Below, in pieces: positions 35,886-47,112 of a stretch of DNA of 64,000 bases. The stretch covers positions 1,914,887 through 1,978,886 of the forward strand of contig NZ_CP031310.1 of assembly GCF_004799665.1 (NCBI RefSeq), read 5' to 3'. This DNA comes from Halapricum salinum. Lineage in GTDB: Archaea > Halobacteriota > Halobacteria > Halobacteriales > Haloarculaceae. A program made the position numbers and the translations under genes. The stretch's first letter is position 1, and the number at the start of each line of letters is the position of its first letter. The notes beneath the pieces were generated by a model. That model worked only from the letters and a program-made list of their open reading frames with translations. It was not told where the DNA came from and made no database searches.

Positions 35886-36213
35886 GCAAGGAGATCGCCG
35901 TCGTCGGCACACCCGACTTTACGACCGGGTTCCGGCTAGCTGGCGTCCGCCGTGCGGTCAGTCTCACTGACGAGGAGATGGAAGCGGAACTCGACGAGAC
36001 GATCGGAGAGCTGCTGGCCGACGAGGAGATCGGGATCCTGGTCATGCACGACGACGATCTGGACTATCTGTCACGGAATACTCGACAGGCAGTCCAGCAG
36101 AGCGTCGACCCGGTGCTCGTCGCACTGGGCGGCGGTGCCGGCAGTAGCGGCCTGCGCGAACAGATCAAACGAGCGATCGGTATCGACCTAATGGAAGAAG
36201 ACGAACAGCAACC

Positions 36214-36217
<4 letters not shown>
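35882..36217 (+). CDS. atpF: A-type ATP synthase subunit F
   Basis: A 111-residue central-stalk subunit. [22 protein letters not shown] is the conserved N-terminus of the Rossmann-like domain, followed by [38 protein letters not shown] and a helical tail ([13 protein letters not shown]) that touches the rotor subunit D. Overlaps atpC and atpA by four bases each. Confidence 0.95.
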
Positions 36218-37986
<1,769 letters not shown>

Positions 37987-37988
37987 CC

Positions 37989-39404
37989 ATGCAGAAAGAA
38001 TACAAGACGATCACCGAGATCAGTGGCCCGCTGGTGTTCGCCGAGGTGGACGAGCCGGTCGGCTACGACGAGATCGTCGAGATCGAGACGCCCGACGGTA
38101 GTGTCCGTCGCGGGCAGGTCCTCGAGACCACGAGCGACCACGTCGCCATTCAGGTCTTCGAGGGAACAGGTGGAATCGACCGCAACTCGTCCGTCCGGTT
38201 CCTGGGCGAGACGCTGAAGATGAAACTTACCGAGGACCTGCTCGGGCGCGTGCTCGACGGGTCGGGCCAGCCGATCGACGGCGGTCCCGAGATCGAACCC
38301 GACGAGCGCCGAGACATCGTCGGCGAGGCGATCAACCCCTACTCCCGGGAGTACCCCGAGGAGTTCATCCAGACGGGTGTGTCGGCTATCGACGGCATGA
38401 ACACCCTCGTTCGTGGCCAGAAGCTGCCGATCTTCTCCGGGTCGGGCCTGCCGCACAACGACCTGGCGCTGCAGATCGCACGTCAGGCGAGCGTGCCGGA
38501 AGAGGAAGAGGAAGGGGAAGACGGGTCGGAGTTCGCAGTAATCTTCGGCGCGATGGGGATCACCGCCGAAGAGGCAAACGAGTTCATGGACGACTTCGAG
38601 CGCACGGGCGCACTCGAACGCAGCGTTGTCTTCATGAACCTCGCGGACGACCCCGCCGTCGAGCGGACGATCACGCCGCGACTCGCGCTGACGACCGCCG
38701 AATACCTGGCGTTCGACAAGGGGTATCACGTCCTGACGATCCTCACGGACATGACCAACTACTGTGAGGCGCTGCGCGAGATCGGGGCCGCCCGCGAGGA
38801 GGTCCCGGGCCGCCGTGGCTACCCCGGGTACATGTACACCGACCTGGCGACGCTGTACGAGCGCGCCGGCCGGATCAAGGGCCGTGAGGGCTCTGTCACG
38901 CAGATTCCGATCCTCACGATGCCTGGTGACGACGACACCCACCCGATCCCGGACCTGACGGGATACATCACCGAGGGGCAGATCTACGTCGACCGCGACC
39001 TCAACAGCCAGGGCGTCAAGCCGCCGATCGACGTGCTGCCTTCGCTCTCGCGGCTGATGGACGACGGGATCGGCGAGGGACTGACCCGCGCGGACCACGC
39101 CGATGTCTCCGACCAGCTGTACGCCGCCTACGCGGAGGGTGAAGACCTGCGCGACCTCGTGAACATCGTCGGTCGCGAGGCTCTCTCGGAACGTGACAAC
39201 AAGTATCTCGATCTGGCGGATCGCTTCGAAGAGGAGTTCGTCCAGCAGGGTTACGAGACCAATCGCTCGATCGACGAGACGATCGAGATCGGCTGGGATC
39301 TGCTGAGTACGCTCCCCAAAGAGGAACTCAACCGCGTCGACGAGGAGCTTATCGAGGAACACTACCGCGACGAGGACAGCGAACTCGTCGAACTCGACGC
39401 ATAG
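37989..39404 (+). CDS. atpB: A-type ATP synthase subunit B (regulatory)
   Basis: A 471-residue non-catalytic head subunit. It has no functional P-loop: the equivalent place reads [19 protein letters not shown]. Family motifs [69 protein letters not shown], and [23 protein letters not shown] are all present. In other haloarchaea atpD follows, directly or after a short gene. Here the next gene is a rhodopsin, and the operon ends at 39404. Confidence 0.98.
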   Translation: MQKEYKTITEISGPLVFAEVDEPVGYDEIVEIETPDGSVRRGQVLETTSDHVAIQVFEGTGGIDRNSSVRFLGETLKMKLTEDLLGRVLDGSGQPIDGGPEIEPDERRDIVGEAINPYSREYPEEFIQTGVSAIDGMNTLVRGQKLPIFSGSGLPHNDLALQIARQASVPEEEEEGEDGSEFAVIFGAMGITAEEANEFMDDFERTGALERSVVFMNLADDPAVERTITPRLALTTAEYLAFDKGYHVLTILTDMTNYCEALREIGAAREEVPGRRGYPGYMYTDLATLYERAGRIKGREGSVTQIPILTMPGDDDTHPIPDLTGYITEGQIYVDRDLNSQGVKPPIDVLPSLSRLMDDGIGEGLTRADHADVSDQLYAAYAEGEDLRDLVNIVGREALSERDNKYLDLADRFEEEFVQQGYETNRSIDETIEIGWDLLSTLPKEELNRVDEELIEEHYRDEDSELVELDA

Positions 39405-39415
39405 CGCGCTGCTTT

Positions 39416-39432
39416 CGTCTTTTTCGAAGACG
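39416..39432 (+). terminator. Possible terminator after atpB
   Basis: CGTCTT (39416-39421) can pair with AAGACG (39427-39432), with T-rich sequence CTTTTTC inside, ten bases after the atpB stop. The T run is of the length that ends archaeal transcription; the hairpin may be incidental. Confidence 0.4.
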
Positions 39433-39544
39433 GAGGACTGCTCGAACTCGACGCCGATCAGTCGGTGTTCCGGTTTCGTCTCCCTGGCCCAGTTGGTCTA
39501 ATCCTATTGCAGTTTACTTCGGGCCCCAACAGTTTGGGATATCG

Positions 39545-39551
39545 TATATTA
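39545..39551 (+). promoter_or_regulatory. TATA box of the rhodopsin operon
   Basis: TATATTA at 39545-39551, with further AT-rich sequence to 39575, lies 29-35 bases before the ATG at 39580. Just upstream is CCCAA-CAGT-TTGGG (39525-39538), a short inverted repeat in the place where an activator (UAS) would bind in bop-type promoters. No bat regulator gene is in the window. Confidence 0.6.
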
Positions 39552-39579
39552 TCAATTCTTCCTTATGATATAATGTACC

Positions 39580-40356
39580 ATGGCGCAAGGCAGCGAAACC
39601 ACATGGCTCTGGATCGGTACGGCAGGAATGCTCCTGGGGATGCTGTACTTCATCGCCAGGGGGTACAACGTCAAAGACGAACGCAGACAGAAATTTTACA
39701 TCGTAACGACGTTCATCGCAGGGATCGCGTTCACAAATTATCTGGCGATGGCGACCGGGTTCGGGGTGATCGATCTCACAGATATCGCGCCGTGGCTGGT
39801 CGGAACCGAGTTCCTCGGTGACAAAACCGAGTTGCTCATCTACTGGCCGCGGTACACTGACTGGATCCTGACGACGCCGCTGTTGCTGTACGACCTCGCG
39901 CTGCTCGCAGGAGCCGACCGTAACACGATCGCGACGCTGGTCGGGTTGGACGTGATGATGATCCTGACCGGTCTGGTAGCGACGTTGACGGTCTCGCCCG
40001 TCAACGACAGTATCGGTATCGGTGCCCACCGAATCATCTGGTGGGGGGTCAGCTGCGGGTTCTTCCTCGCGCTGATCTTCTACCTGTTCCGTGGGCTCGC
40101 AGACAGGGCGTCACAGCTGTCGGGGCAGACGAAGAGCACGTTCAACACGTTGCGGTACATGATCGTCGGGATCTGGTTCGTCTACCCGGTCTGGTGGATC
40201 GTCGGCACCGAGGGACTGGGTGTCGTCGGCCTGCCGATCGAGACGGCCGGGTTCATGGTGCTGGACCTGACCGCGAAGGTCGGCTTCGGCATCATCCTGC
40301 TGCGCAGTCACAGCGTCCTCGACGATGCGGGGACCTCACAGGCCGCGCCTGCGTAA
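39580..40356 (+). CDS. bop: Light-driven proton pump (bacteriorhodopsin/cruxrhodopsin type)
   Basis: A 258-residue seven-helix retinal protein. The pump residues match bacteriorhodopsin: Arg91 (R82), Asp94 (D85, primary acceptor, in [10 protein letters not shown]), Thr98 (T89), Asp105 (D96, proton donor, in LLLYDLALL), Glu211 and Glu221 (E194/E204 release group), Asp229 (D212) and the retinal Lys233 (K216) in [13 protein letters not shown]. The DTD triad identifies a proton pump, not a chloride pump or sensor. [17 protein letters not shown] resembles cruxrhodopsins. It lacks the longer cleaved precursor of the Halobacterium protein. It heads an operon with lycopene cyclase and Brp, and follows the ATP synthase genes. 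Confidence 0.95.
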   Translation: MAQGSETTWLWIGTAGMLLGMLYFIARGYNVKDERRQKFYIVTTFIAGIAFTNYLAMATGFGVIDLTDIAPWLVGTEFLGDKTELLIYWPRYTDWILTTPLLLYDLALLAGADRNTIATLVGLDVMMILTGLVATLTVSPVNDSIGIGAHRIIWWGVSCGFFLALIFYLFRGLADRASQLSGQTKSTFNTLRYMIVGIWFVYPVWWIVGTEGLGVVGLPIETAGFMVLDLTAKVGFGIILLRSHSVLDDAGTSQAAPA

Positions 40357-40402
40357 GGCGTATCCCCACCCACTCGAATTGTGAGACGACGGTTCAACCG
40401 AC

Positions 40403-41137
40403 ATGGTAGGTTTCACGTACGCCGGTTTCCACGCCGTGTTCGTCGTTCCCGCGCTGGTCGCGCTCGCCGTCGTCGCTAGCCGGCGTCGTGGTGATCCGCG
40501 ACAGGTCGTCCGCGCACTCCCGTTTTTCGCGATCGTCCTGCTGGCGCTGGTCTACACCACGCCGTGGGACAACTATCTCATCCATCGCGGCGTCTGGTGG
40601 TACGGCGAGGGAACGGTCGCCGGACGGCTCTGGCTCGCACCGATCGAGGAGTACCTCTTTATACTGCTGTTGCCGATCGTCGCGACGCTGTGGTTGGCGA
40701 TCGTCTCGACGTCGTTCGAGTGGCCCGACGACGCCATCACGATGACGGTCCCGGATCGCTCGCTCGGCGTCCTGGCTGGAATCGCTGTCGGGACGGTCGG
40801 CCTGGCGATGCTCACGCGGGACGCCACCTACTACATGGGTGCGATCCTGGCGTGGGCCGGGCCCGTCCTCGCGCTCCAGTGGGCTGTCGGGTGGTCGTAT
40901 CTGCTGGCTCGCTGGCGACTCGTTGCCGTCGGGACGCTCGTGCCAGCCATGTACTTCGCGGTCGCAGACCGCATCGCGATCGAAGAAGAGATCTGGACGA
41001 TCTCTGAGCGGTACACGACCGGCTTGGCCGTCGGTGGGCTCCCGATCGAGGAGGGGGCCTTCTTCCTCGTAACGACGCTGTTCGTCGTCCAGGGGATCGT
41101 CCTCTATCCGTGGGTGATCGAACGATGGCAGCAGTGA
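40403..41137 (+). CDS. crtY: Lycopene beta-cyclase (CrtYcd type)
   Basis: A 244-residue membrane protein made of two related halves. The first has TTPWDNYLIHRGVWWYGEG and APIEEYLFILLLPIVATLW, and the second has RYTTGLAVGGLPIEEGAFFLVTTLF; the twice-repeated PIEE motif is the hallmark of heterodimer-type lycopene cyclases fused into one chain. Six or seven spans are predicted. It converts lycopene to beta-carotene, the substrate of the next gene. It starts 46 bases after the rhodopsin stop, and its 3' end overlaps brp by 13 bases, so the operon makes both opsin and retinal precursor. Confidence 0.93.
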   Translation: MVGFTYAGFHAVFVVPALVALAVVASRRRGDPRQVVRALPFFAIVLLALVYTTPWDNYLIHRGVWWYGEGTVAGRLWLAPIEEYLFILLLPIVATLWLAIVSTSFEWPDDAITMTVPDRSLGVLAGIAVGTVGLAMLTRDATYYMGAILAWAGPVLALQWAVGWSYLLARWRLVAVGTLVPAMYFAVADRIAIEEEIWTISERYTTGLAVGGLPIEEGAFFLVTTLFVVQGIVLYPWVIERWQQ

Positions 41138-42153
41138 ACGTCCGCAGAGACGTCCGGGACCGCTTGCTGGAAGTGACGGCCCGACCGATCTGGGTCGTCC
41201 TCGCTACGGCCGCGGCCGTTCATCTTCTCGGCGTTCGACTCCCCACGGACGTCCAGTACGGTATTCTGCTGGCGACGGTCCTGCTCCTGGGACTCCCGCA
41301 CGGCGCGCTCGATCACCTCACGCTCCCACGAGCGCGCGCGGAGTCGCTGACTGCCCGCCGGTTCGTGGTCTTCTGCGGCTGGTACCTGCTGCTCGCAAGT
41401 GCCTACGGGGTCGCGTGGCTCGTCGCTCCAACGGCGTCGTTCGTCGGGTTCGTCCTGCTGACGTGGTTTCACTGGGGGCAAGGTGATCGGGCACATCTCG
41501 CACTAGTCACCGACGCTGCGCATCTCGAGAACCCGTGGGTCAACCGCCTGACGCTGTTCGTCCGCGGCGGCCTTCCTATGCTCGTGCCCTTGATCTGGTT
41601 TCCCGACGCCTACGAGTCGGTCCTCGCGACCGTGGTCGGGTTGTTCGGGTCCAGCGGCGACTGGATCGCCTCGCTGTTCTCCTCGGAGGCTCGACTGGCG
41701 CTGGGCGTCGGGTTCGGCCTGCTGACGCTTGCCACGCTGGCGTGGGGGTATCGCGTCGCCGGCGATCGGCCGGCCTGGCGGATCGACGTCGTCGAAACTA
41801 TCCTCCTGTGGGTGTTTTTCCTGAGCGTGCCGCCGATCCTGGCGATCGGACTCTATTTCGTCGTCTGGCACTCGCTGCGCCATCTCGCACGCCTGGTCGC
41901 GATCGACGACACCGCGGCGTCGGCACTAGCACGTGGGTCGACGACCGGCGTACTGACCCGTCTCACCAGGGACGCACTCCCTATGACTGCCGGTGCGCTG
42001 GTGCTGTTCGGTGCCATCGCAGTACTGGTACCCACCGAACCCGGCACGGTCGCAGACGTCGCCGGCGTCTACCTCGTGTTGCTGGCGGTCCTGACGCTCC
42101 CGCACGCGGTGGTCGTGACCGTCCTCGATCGGATCCAGGGCGTCTCGCCCTGA
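41125..42153 (+). CDS. blh: Beta-carotene 15,15'-dioxygenase, Brp/Blh family
   Basis: A 342-residue membrane enzyme; I take the ATG at 41125 (MAAVNVRRD) rather than the GTG five codons earlier. The family's iron-binding histidines are in GLPHGALDHLTLPRA, TWFHWGQGDRAHL and YFVVWHSLRHLARL. Eight or so spans are visible. It cleaves beta-carotene into two retinals for the proton pump. In Halobacterium, brp and blh serve this function and loss lowers retinal; the gene order bop-crtY-brp is therefore a self-sufficient retinal-protein module. After the stop there are 24 bases to the convergent hydrolase. Confidence 0.93.
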   Translation: MAAVNVRRDVRDRLLEVTARPIWVVLATAAAVHLLGVRLPTDVQYGILLATVLLLGLPHGALDHLTLPRARAESLTARRFVVFCGWYLLLASAYGVAWLVAPTASFVGFVLLTWFHWGQGDRAHLALVTDAAHLENPWVNRLTLFVRGGLPMLVPLIWFPDAYESVLATVVGLFGSSGDWIASLFSSEARLALGVGFGLLTLATLAWGYRVAGDRPAWRIDVVETILLWVFFLSVPPILAIGLYFVVWHSLRHLARLVAIDDTAASALARGSTTGVLTRLTRDALPMTAGALVLFGAIAVLVPTEPGTVADVAGVYLVLLAVLTLPHAVVVTVLDRIQGVSP

Positions 42154-42177
42154 GGACCGATTTCGAGGCGGACCCTG

Positions 42178-43047
42178 CTAGTCGCTCGCCGGCCCATCGG
42201 TCGCGAGAAACGAGGCGAGCAGGCGGTTGACTTCCTCTGGTCGCTCCCTGGTCGGCCAGTGGCCGACGCCCGACAGCACGTGCAGATCGCTGTTCGGCAG
42301 GTGACGATGCGCCGCTCGCGACCACGACGGCGGCAACAGTGGGTCGTCCGCTCCGTGAATCAATAGCGCTGGGACGTCGAGCTCTTCCAATCGAGCCGAG
42401 TGGTCGGTCTTCAGCCCCGTGGGTTGGAACTCGCTGCGCTGCCAGGACCTCATCGCCCGCACTGTTCCGCGATCCTGGACGGCCTCGTAGACGTCGCCGA
42501 CGAGCGCCTCGCTCGGCGTCCCGCCGACCAGGCCGGCGACGCTCGACCGGACCGACGTCTTCGAGGAGCCGACGCCGCTCCAGAGGTGTTGTCCGAGTCC
42601 GGGCGTCCACAGCACGCCGGTCGCCGCCGGTCGCCAGTAGGCGTCTCCGCCGAGTCCGTAACTGTCCAGCAACGCGAGTCGCTCTGGCGTGCCGCTGTCG
42701 AGTGCGTAGCCCAGCGCCACCGCACCGCCCATCGAGACACCGACCAGCGGTGCACTGTCGAGACCGAGATCACTGAGAAATGCGTCGAGCACGTCGACGA
42801 AGTAGTCGGTCGTGTACCGGGTCCGGGGCTTGTCGCTATCGCCGTGGCCGGGGAGATCGAGTGCATACACTGTCCGGTGGCCGGCGAGAGCAGGAATCGT
42901 ATGTCGCCAGGAGACGTTCGCAGCGTCGAGACCGATCCCGTGGAGCAAGACGACCGGCGGGCCCTCGCCCGCCTGTAGATAGTTGACCGACACCGGATCG
43001 TGCCCGTCCGGCGTCAGATCGCGCGTTCGCGACTCGGCTTGGGTCAT
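42178..43047 (-). CDS. Alpha/beta hydrolase
   Basis: A 289-residue hydrolase. The oxyanion loop region reads PPVVLLHGIGLDAANVSW, the nucleophile elbow is GVSMGG, the catalytic acid lies in LIHGADDPLLPP and the His in GVGHWPTRERP. VYALDLPGHGDSDKP is also typical of the haloperoxidase/epoxide-hydrolase branch. I use the ATG at 43047; an in-frame TTG directly before is less likely. The substrate is unknown. Its upstream side carries the 80-base inverted-repeat element that ends at the cgi121 stop codon. Confidence 0.85.
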   Translation of the reverse strand: MTQAESRTRDLTPDGHDPVSVNYLQAGEGPPVVLLHGIGLDAANVSWRHTIPALAGHRTVYALDLPGHGDSDKPRTRYTTDYFVDVLDAFLSDLGLDSAPLVGVSMGGAVALGYALDSGTPERLALLDSYGLGGDAYWRPAATGVLWTPGLGQHLWSGVGSSKTSVRSSVAGLVGGTPSEALVGDVYEAVQDRGTVRAMRSWQRSEFQPTGLKTDHSARLEELDVPALLIHGADDPLLPPSWSRAAHRHLPNSDLHVLSGVGHWPTRERPEEVNRLLASFLATDGPASD

Positions 43048-43091
43048 CAACCCTCTTTATGGACCCCGCCGCTATGACGTTTCGGGACTCA

Positions 43092-43171
43092 TAATGGTTA
43101 CTGTCGGTCTGTTCCACATCGACCCCCTGCCGTCGTTCGGTCGCAGTGGTACATCGCTACAGTAATCACTA
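43092..43171. repeat. 80-base element with terminal inverted repeats, copy 1
   Basis: The right end TACAGTAATCACTA (43158-43171) has an inverted partner TAATGGTTACTGTC (43092-43105), matching at 11 of 14 positions. The interior begins with GGTCTGTTCC. An element of exactly the same length and layout, with the same GGTCTGTTCC box, sits at 59820-59899. The right end runs up to the cgi121 stop codon at 43172. It contains no open frame. TA at both ends could be a target duplication. Confidence 0.75.
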
Positions 43172-43666
43172 TCACTTCTCGACGACCAGCAAGGCCACTC
43201 GCTCGCGGACCAGTTCCGACAGGTCCGCCCCGGTCGCGAGTTCGGGCTCGCCGAGGTCGAACCACTCGCGGACGCGATCGGGGTCGTACTCGCCCAGCGT
43301 CGCGGCGGATTCGTAGACGTCGAGTCTTCGAATAGCGTCGGCGGCTGCCGCCTCGTCGCCTGCTCCGTCCACGACGACGACTGCCGGGCATTCCCCGGTG
43401 TCGACGCCGAGTTCGAGCGCGCGGTTGATCTGGCGCCGACCCGCGGCGTACAGCAGGATCTCGACGGCGCGGTCGTCAGCGATATTTTCACCGCGTTCGA
43501 ACGCCCGATCGGTCAGTTCGACAGCTTTTTCGAGGTGTGCGCGGTCGACGACGTAGCGGGCGTCGAACGCCTGGATCGTGACACCGTGCTGGTCACCGAT
43601 CTTCCCGAGTCGGGCGAGGAAGCCATCGAGATCGTCGACGTTCAGGATTCCGTCGACCAGCTCCAT
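43172..43666 (-). CDS. cgi121: KEOPS complex subunit Cgi121
   Basis: A 164-residue protein. [21 protein letters not shown] and VTIQAFDARYVVDRAHLEKAVELTDRAFERGENIADDRAVEILLYAAGRRQINRALELG follow the Cgi121/TPRKB pattern, with AAGRRQINRAL the conserved tRNA-end-binding part. Cgi121 recruits tRNA to KEOPS, which makes the t6A37 modification with Kae1, Bud32 and Pcc1. Its start codon overlaps the stop of hel308 by one base, so the two are in one operon, an arrangement common in haloarchaea. Confidence 0.93.
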   Translation of the reverse strand: MELVDGILNVDDLDGFLARLGKIGDQHGVTIQAFDARYVVDRAHLEKAVELTDRAFERGENIADDRAVEILLYAAGRRQINRALELGVDTGECPAVVVVDGAGDEAAAADAIRRLDVYESAATLGEYDPDRVREWFDLGEPELATGADLSELVRERVALLVVEK

Positions 43667-45954
43667 CAGAAATCACCCAGGCTGGCCTGGTCTTCCGCGG
43701 TGTCGTCTCCGGCGGCGTCCCCACTGTTCTCGACTACCGGTTCGGCATCGGGGTCCGGCTCCACGCCCTCCATCGAGGGATCGCGGTGGCCGACGTTCTC
43801 CAGGATGTTCTCGGCTGTCCCCTCCCGTCCGCGCAGCGCCGCGAGGACGATCGATTTGTCGGCCTCTCGGAGGTCCGAACGGTCCTCGATTCCGGCCTCG
43901 AACAGCCGCCGCGCGCGTTTTCGACCGACGCCGCGGACACCTGCCAGATCGATCAGCTCCTCCTTGACGCCGTCTTCGACCCGGGTACGAGCCTCGCGGA
44001 TCGCCGGCGTCCACTCCAGCCCGAGTTCACCGGCCAGGGATTCGGCTGCGCCGAGCAACCACGAGGCGGCCTCGACCTTCCCGCGGATGTCGCCGGGCCC
44101 GACGCCGTAGCGCTCGGTGATCTGGTCCTCCTCTACCTCGCTGGCCCAGTCTTCGAGCAGGCGGGCGGTCTTCAGCGCCGACAGCCAGTCCTCGAAGCGA
44201 TTGTCCTCGAACTCGCTGGGCATCGCTCCCAGAAACTCCGTCTCGCGCTCGTAGGCCAGCATCGTGTACTCCTCGTCCTCGCCCGAACGGAGGTAGAGCT
44301 GGTACATGTCCGGCGTCCGCGAGACGAGATGGTAGAGGCCGAGCGCACTCGGGCGCTCGTCGGCGGCCTCCAGCCCGTCGATGACTTCCGCGGCGCTCAT
44401 CGGATCGAGGTAGAGTCTGGAGACGGTGTGACCGAGGTTCGTGGCCGTGAGCGTGTCTCCCTCCCGTTCGAGGAAGTCGTTCCGTTCCAGGTACTCGATC
44501 ATCTCGTCCGCGACCGTCTCCAGGCGGCCGCCCTCGTCGGTCTGACTCGCGTAGAGGGTCGCCTCCAGAAATTCGAGCAGGCCCTCGCGCGTGCTGGCGA
44601 ACCCGGAGGCCACGGTTGCGAGAATGTGCGTCCGCAGGGCGGGTTCGGCCGCCAGTTTCGAGCGCACGGGTTCGGGATCTGCCCAGACGTATCGGTCGAA
44701 CAGCTCGTCCAGTTCGTCGTGACTGTTGGCGAGGAGGACGGCCTCGCCGTAGGGGTCCAGTCCGGGCCGGCCGGCACGCCCCATCATCTGGTGGACCTCC
44801 AGTACCGAGAGGGGCTGCATGCCACCGGCGGTGCCGTCGTAGCGTCGCCAGTCCCGGACGATGACCCGTCGCGAGGGGGTGTTGACTCCTGCAGCGAGGG
44901 TCGGCGTCGCACAGACCACTTTGAGCAGGCGGTCGCGGAAGGCCTCCTCGACGAGTTCGCGATGGCCTCGAGCGAGCCCAGCGTGGTGAAACGCGGCCCC
45001 ACCTTCGACGGCGTCGGCCAGATCGTCGCTGGTCTCGGTATCGCTGACGTCGCGGATCTCGCTTGCGACCCCCTGCAACTCGGCACGCTCGTCGGGACCG
45101 AGGTGGTTCGCGACCGTGTTCGAGAGTCGGCCGGCCGCGGCTTCTGCGTTCCGGCGAGAGTTGACGAACACCAGCGAGGAGCCGCCCTCTTCGACCACGT
45201 TACCGTCGGCGTCGCGGTCGTCCTCCAGGGTGTCCCGGACGATGGCCGCCGTCGCTTTCTCGCCGTCGCGAACCCGGAGTTCGCGTTGGCTGCCGTCTTC
45301 GAGGTGGAGGGCCTGCCCGTAGTGGACGCCCTTCTTGAGGTCGATCGGCCGCCACTCCGAGTCGAGCAGTTCGGCGTCCAGCCACGCGGCGAGTTCGCCG
45401 GCGTTGCCGATCGTGGCCGAGAGCGCCACAGTCTGGAGATCGGGGTTGATCCGCCGGAGTTTCGCCAGCGTGACTTCCAGGGTGGGGCCACGTTCGGCGT
45501 CGTCGACCAGGTGGACCTCGTCGGCGACGACACAGGTGAGATCGTCCAGCCAGCCCGCGCCGTTGCGCACGAGTGAGTCGACCTTCTCACTCGTGGCGAC
45601 GATGATGTCCTTGCCCGAGAGCCACCCGCCTTCCGACTCGTAGTTGCCGGTCGAGACGCCGACGTCGAGTCCGTACTGTTCGAACTGCTCGAACTCGGCG
45701 TGTTTCTCGCTCGCGAGCGCGCGCAGGGGGACGATGTAGAGAGCAGTCCCGCCGCGGGCGACGCTTGCGAGCATCGCCAGCTCCGCGATGAGGGTTTTGC
45801 CACTCGCTGTGGGAATCGACGCAACGAGGTTCTCGCCCTCGGTGACGCCGCTGTCGACGGCCTCGGCCTGCGGCGGGTACAGCGATTCGATACCCTCCGC
45901 TTGCAGGTGCTCGGGGAGCCACTCGGGGACCGCAGGGATGTCCGCGACGTCCAT
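43666..45954 (-). CDS. hel308: ATP-dependent DNA helicase Hel308 (Hjm)
   Basis: A 762-residue superfamily 2 helicase. Walker A is IPTASGKT (Lys53), motif II is [11 protein letters not shown], motif III-like [16 protein letters not shown], and motif VI is [13 protein letters not shown]. The C-terminal ratchet and helix-hairpin-helix ([19 protein letters not shown]) are in the usual order, then an acidic tail of about 35 residues. It unwinds lagging-strand forks and D-loops in replication restart. The promoter on the minus strand, ACAATTTAAA (45981-45990), is 27-36 bases before the ATG, a leaderless arrangement. Confidence 0.97.
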   Translation of the reverse strand: MDVADIPAVPEWLPEHLQAEGIESLYPPQAEAVDSGVTEGENLVASIPTASGKTLIAELAMLASVARGGTALYIVPLRALASEKHAEFEQFEQYGLDVGVSTGNYESEGGWLSGKDIIVATSEKVDSLVRNGAGWLDDLTCVVADEVHLVDDAERGPTLEVTLAKLRRINPDLQTVALSATIGNAGELAAWLDAELLDSEWRPIDLKKGVHYGQALHLEDGSQRELRVRDGEKATAAIVRDTLEDDRDADGNVVEEGGSSLVFVNSRRNAEAAAGRLSNTVANHLGPDERAELQGVASEIRDVSDTETSDDLADAVEGGAAFHHAGLARGHRELVEEAFRDRLLKVVCATPTLAAGVNTPSRRVIVRDWRRYDGTAGGMQPLSVLEVHQMMGRAGRPGLDPYGEAVLLANSHDELDELFDRYVWADPEPVRSKLAAEPALRTHILATVASGFASTREGLLEFLEATLYASQTDEGGRLETVADEMIEYLERNDFLEREGDTLTATNLGHTVSRLYLDPMSAAEVIDGLEAADERPSALGLYHLVSRTPDMYQLYLRSGEDEEYTMLAYERETEFLGAMPSEFEDNRFEDWLSALKTARLLEDWASEVEEDQITERYGVGPGDIRGKVEAASWLLGAAESLAGELGLEWTPAIREARTRVEDGVKEELIDLAGVRGVGRKRARRLFEAGIEDRSDLREADKSIVLAALRGREGTAENILENVGHRDPSMEGVEPDPDAEPVVENSGDAAGDDTAEDQASLGDF

Positions 45955-45980
45955 TGAACCGTCGTTGGGCCTTCTTGAGG

Positions 45981-45990
45981 TTTAAATTGT
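45981..45990 (-). promoter_or_regulatory. TATA box of the hel308-cgi121 operon
   Basis: The minus strand reads ACAATTTAAA, 27-36 bases before the hel308 ATG at 45954, in the 84-base gap shared with the divergent ferredoxin gene. Confidence 0.6.
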
Positions 45991-46038
45991 CGCACTCCGG
46001 CCCGCCAGTGCTTTGTGTCTCTCGGTCGAACGCCCGGT

Positions 46039-46284
46039 ATGAAAGTCGAGTACGACTACGACACCTGTATCGGGATGTTCCAGTGTGTCGCCGAGTGGGA
46101 CGCCTTCGAGCGAGACGAGGACGCCGGCAAAGCCGTCCTGACCGACAGCGAGGAAGTCGAGGAGGATCTGTTCGTCCGCGAGGTGCCCGACGGCACGGAA
46201 CTCGACGCGAAGTTCGCCGCCCGGGCCTGCCCAGTCGACGCCATCACGGTCTACGACGACGACGGCGAGCAACTGATTCCCTGA
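46039..46284 (+). CDS. Ferredoxin, probably single [3Fe-4S] cluster
   Basis: An 81-residue protein starting MKVEYDYDTCIGMFQCVAEW at 46039. The cluster-binding series is Cys10-Ile-Gly-Met13-Phe-Gln-Cys16 and later CPVDAI (about residue 67). In [4Fe-4S] ferredoxins the pattern is CxxCxxC...CP; here the middle Cys is Met13, which is the usual sign of a [3Fe-4S] ferredoxin. There is no second cluster motif. It is divergent from hel308 and is followed by a lipoprotein gene. Probably a small electron carrier for a partner encoded elsewhere, such as a cytochrome P450 or dehydrogenase. Confidence 0.82.
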   Translation: MKVEYDYDTCIGMFQCVAEWDAFERDEDAGKAVLTDSEEVEEDLFVREVPDGTELDAKFAARACPVDAITVYDDDGEQLIP

Positions 46285-46347
46285 ACGGATCAAACGGCTA
46301 TTTGAGCATACGTCGACACTTTTTGAATCCCGTGTGTCGGTACGAGT

Positions 46348-47052
46348 GTGAACCGACGCCACTTCCTGGCTGGTACGGCCTCGGCCGCCGCGCTCCTGGC
46401 CGGCTGTGCTAGCAGCGGCGAATCGCCTCCGAACACCGACGATCCGGCGACCGACGACCCACCGAGTAGTGATCCGACGACCGAGCCGCCGACCACCGAA
46501 CCGCCGACGACAGAGCCGCCGACCACCGAACCGCCGACGACAGAGCCGCCGTCGGATCCGGCGGACGGTGCAGCGCTCGTCAACGGGAGCTTCGAGTCGG
46601 ATCTGGAGGGCTGGACGAAGGGCAAGGATCTGCCGGCCGACCCCAACAACCCCGACCAGAAGGTCGATTCGGAGATCAAGGTGACGACCGACCGCGCCTC
46701 CGAGGGCGATACTGGCCTGTTCGGCTTTCTCGACGGCAGCGCCGACGACGGAACCATCTGGGTCCAGCAGGAGGCCGACCTCTCGGAGGTCTCGACGCTC
46801 AAGGTCGACGGCTACAGCGAGCAGGAGTCGTTCAACACGGTCCTGCAGGTCGCGACCTACGCCGGCCCCGTCCCCGAGGACGGCCTCGTCGAGAGGGACT
46901 TCGACCGCAGCAACTCGCTGTGGGACCACGAAGGATGGAAGACCTACGAGTACGACGTCGACCACGACGGCGAGGGCCTGATCGCCGTCGGCCTCAACAT
47001 CGTCTGGGAGACCAACGCTGCGGGGGTCCTCGACAACGTGCGGCTGGAGTAG
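46348..47052 (+). CDS. Tat lipoprotein with Pro-Thr-Glu repeat linker
   Basis: A 234-residue protein using a GTG start at 46348. MNRRHFLAGTASAAALLAGC is a twin-arginine lipoprotein signal (lipobox LAGC, Cys20). A spacer of repeated TTEPP units (residues about 44-66) is encoded by an almost perfect 15-base tandem repeat (TTEPP encoded by ACNACNGANCCGCCG-type codons at 46480-46555). It leads to a C-terminal carbohydrate-binding-like beta-sandwich (VNGSFESDLEGWTKGKDLP, GEGLIAVGLNIVWETNAAGVLDNVRLE). That last domain resembles CBM-type galactose-binding folds in which a GWxxx motif starts the domain. Cell-surface carbohydrate or polymer contact is plausible. Confidence 0.78.
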   Translation: MNRRHFLAGTASAAALLAGCASSGESPPNTDDPATDDPPSSDPTTEPPTTEPPTTEPPTTEPPTTEPPSDPADGAALVNGSFESDLEGWTKGKDLPADPNNPDQKVDSEIKVTTDRASEGDTGLFGFLDGSADDGTIWVQQEADLSEVSTLKVDGYSEQESFNTVLQVATYAGPVPEDGLVERDFDRSNSLWDHEGWKTYEYDVDHDGEGLIAVGLNIVWETNAAGVLDNVRLE

Positions 47053-47112
47053 TCGCCCCGGAGAAAACCGACGGTAGCGGAGTCGACGAATCCATTGACA
47101 TGGTCCCCCTTC

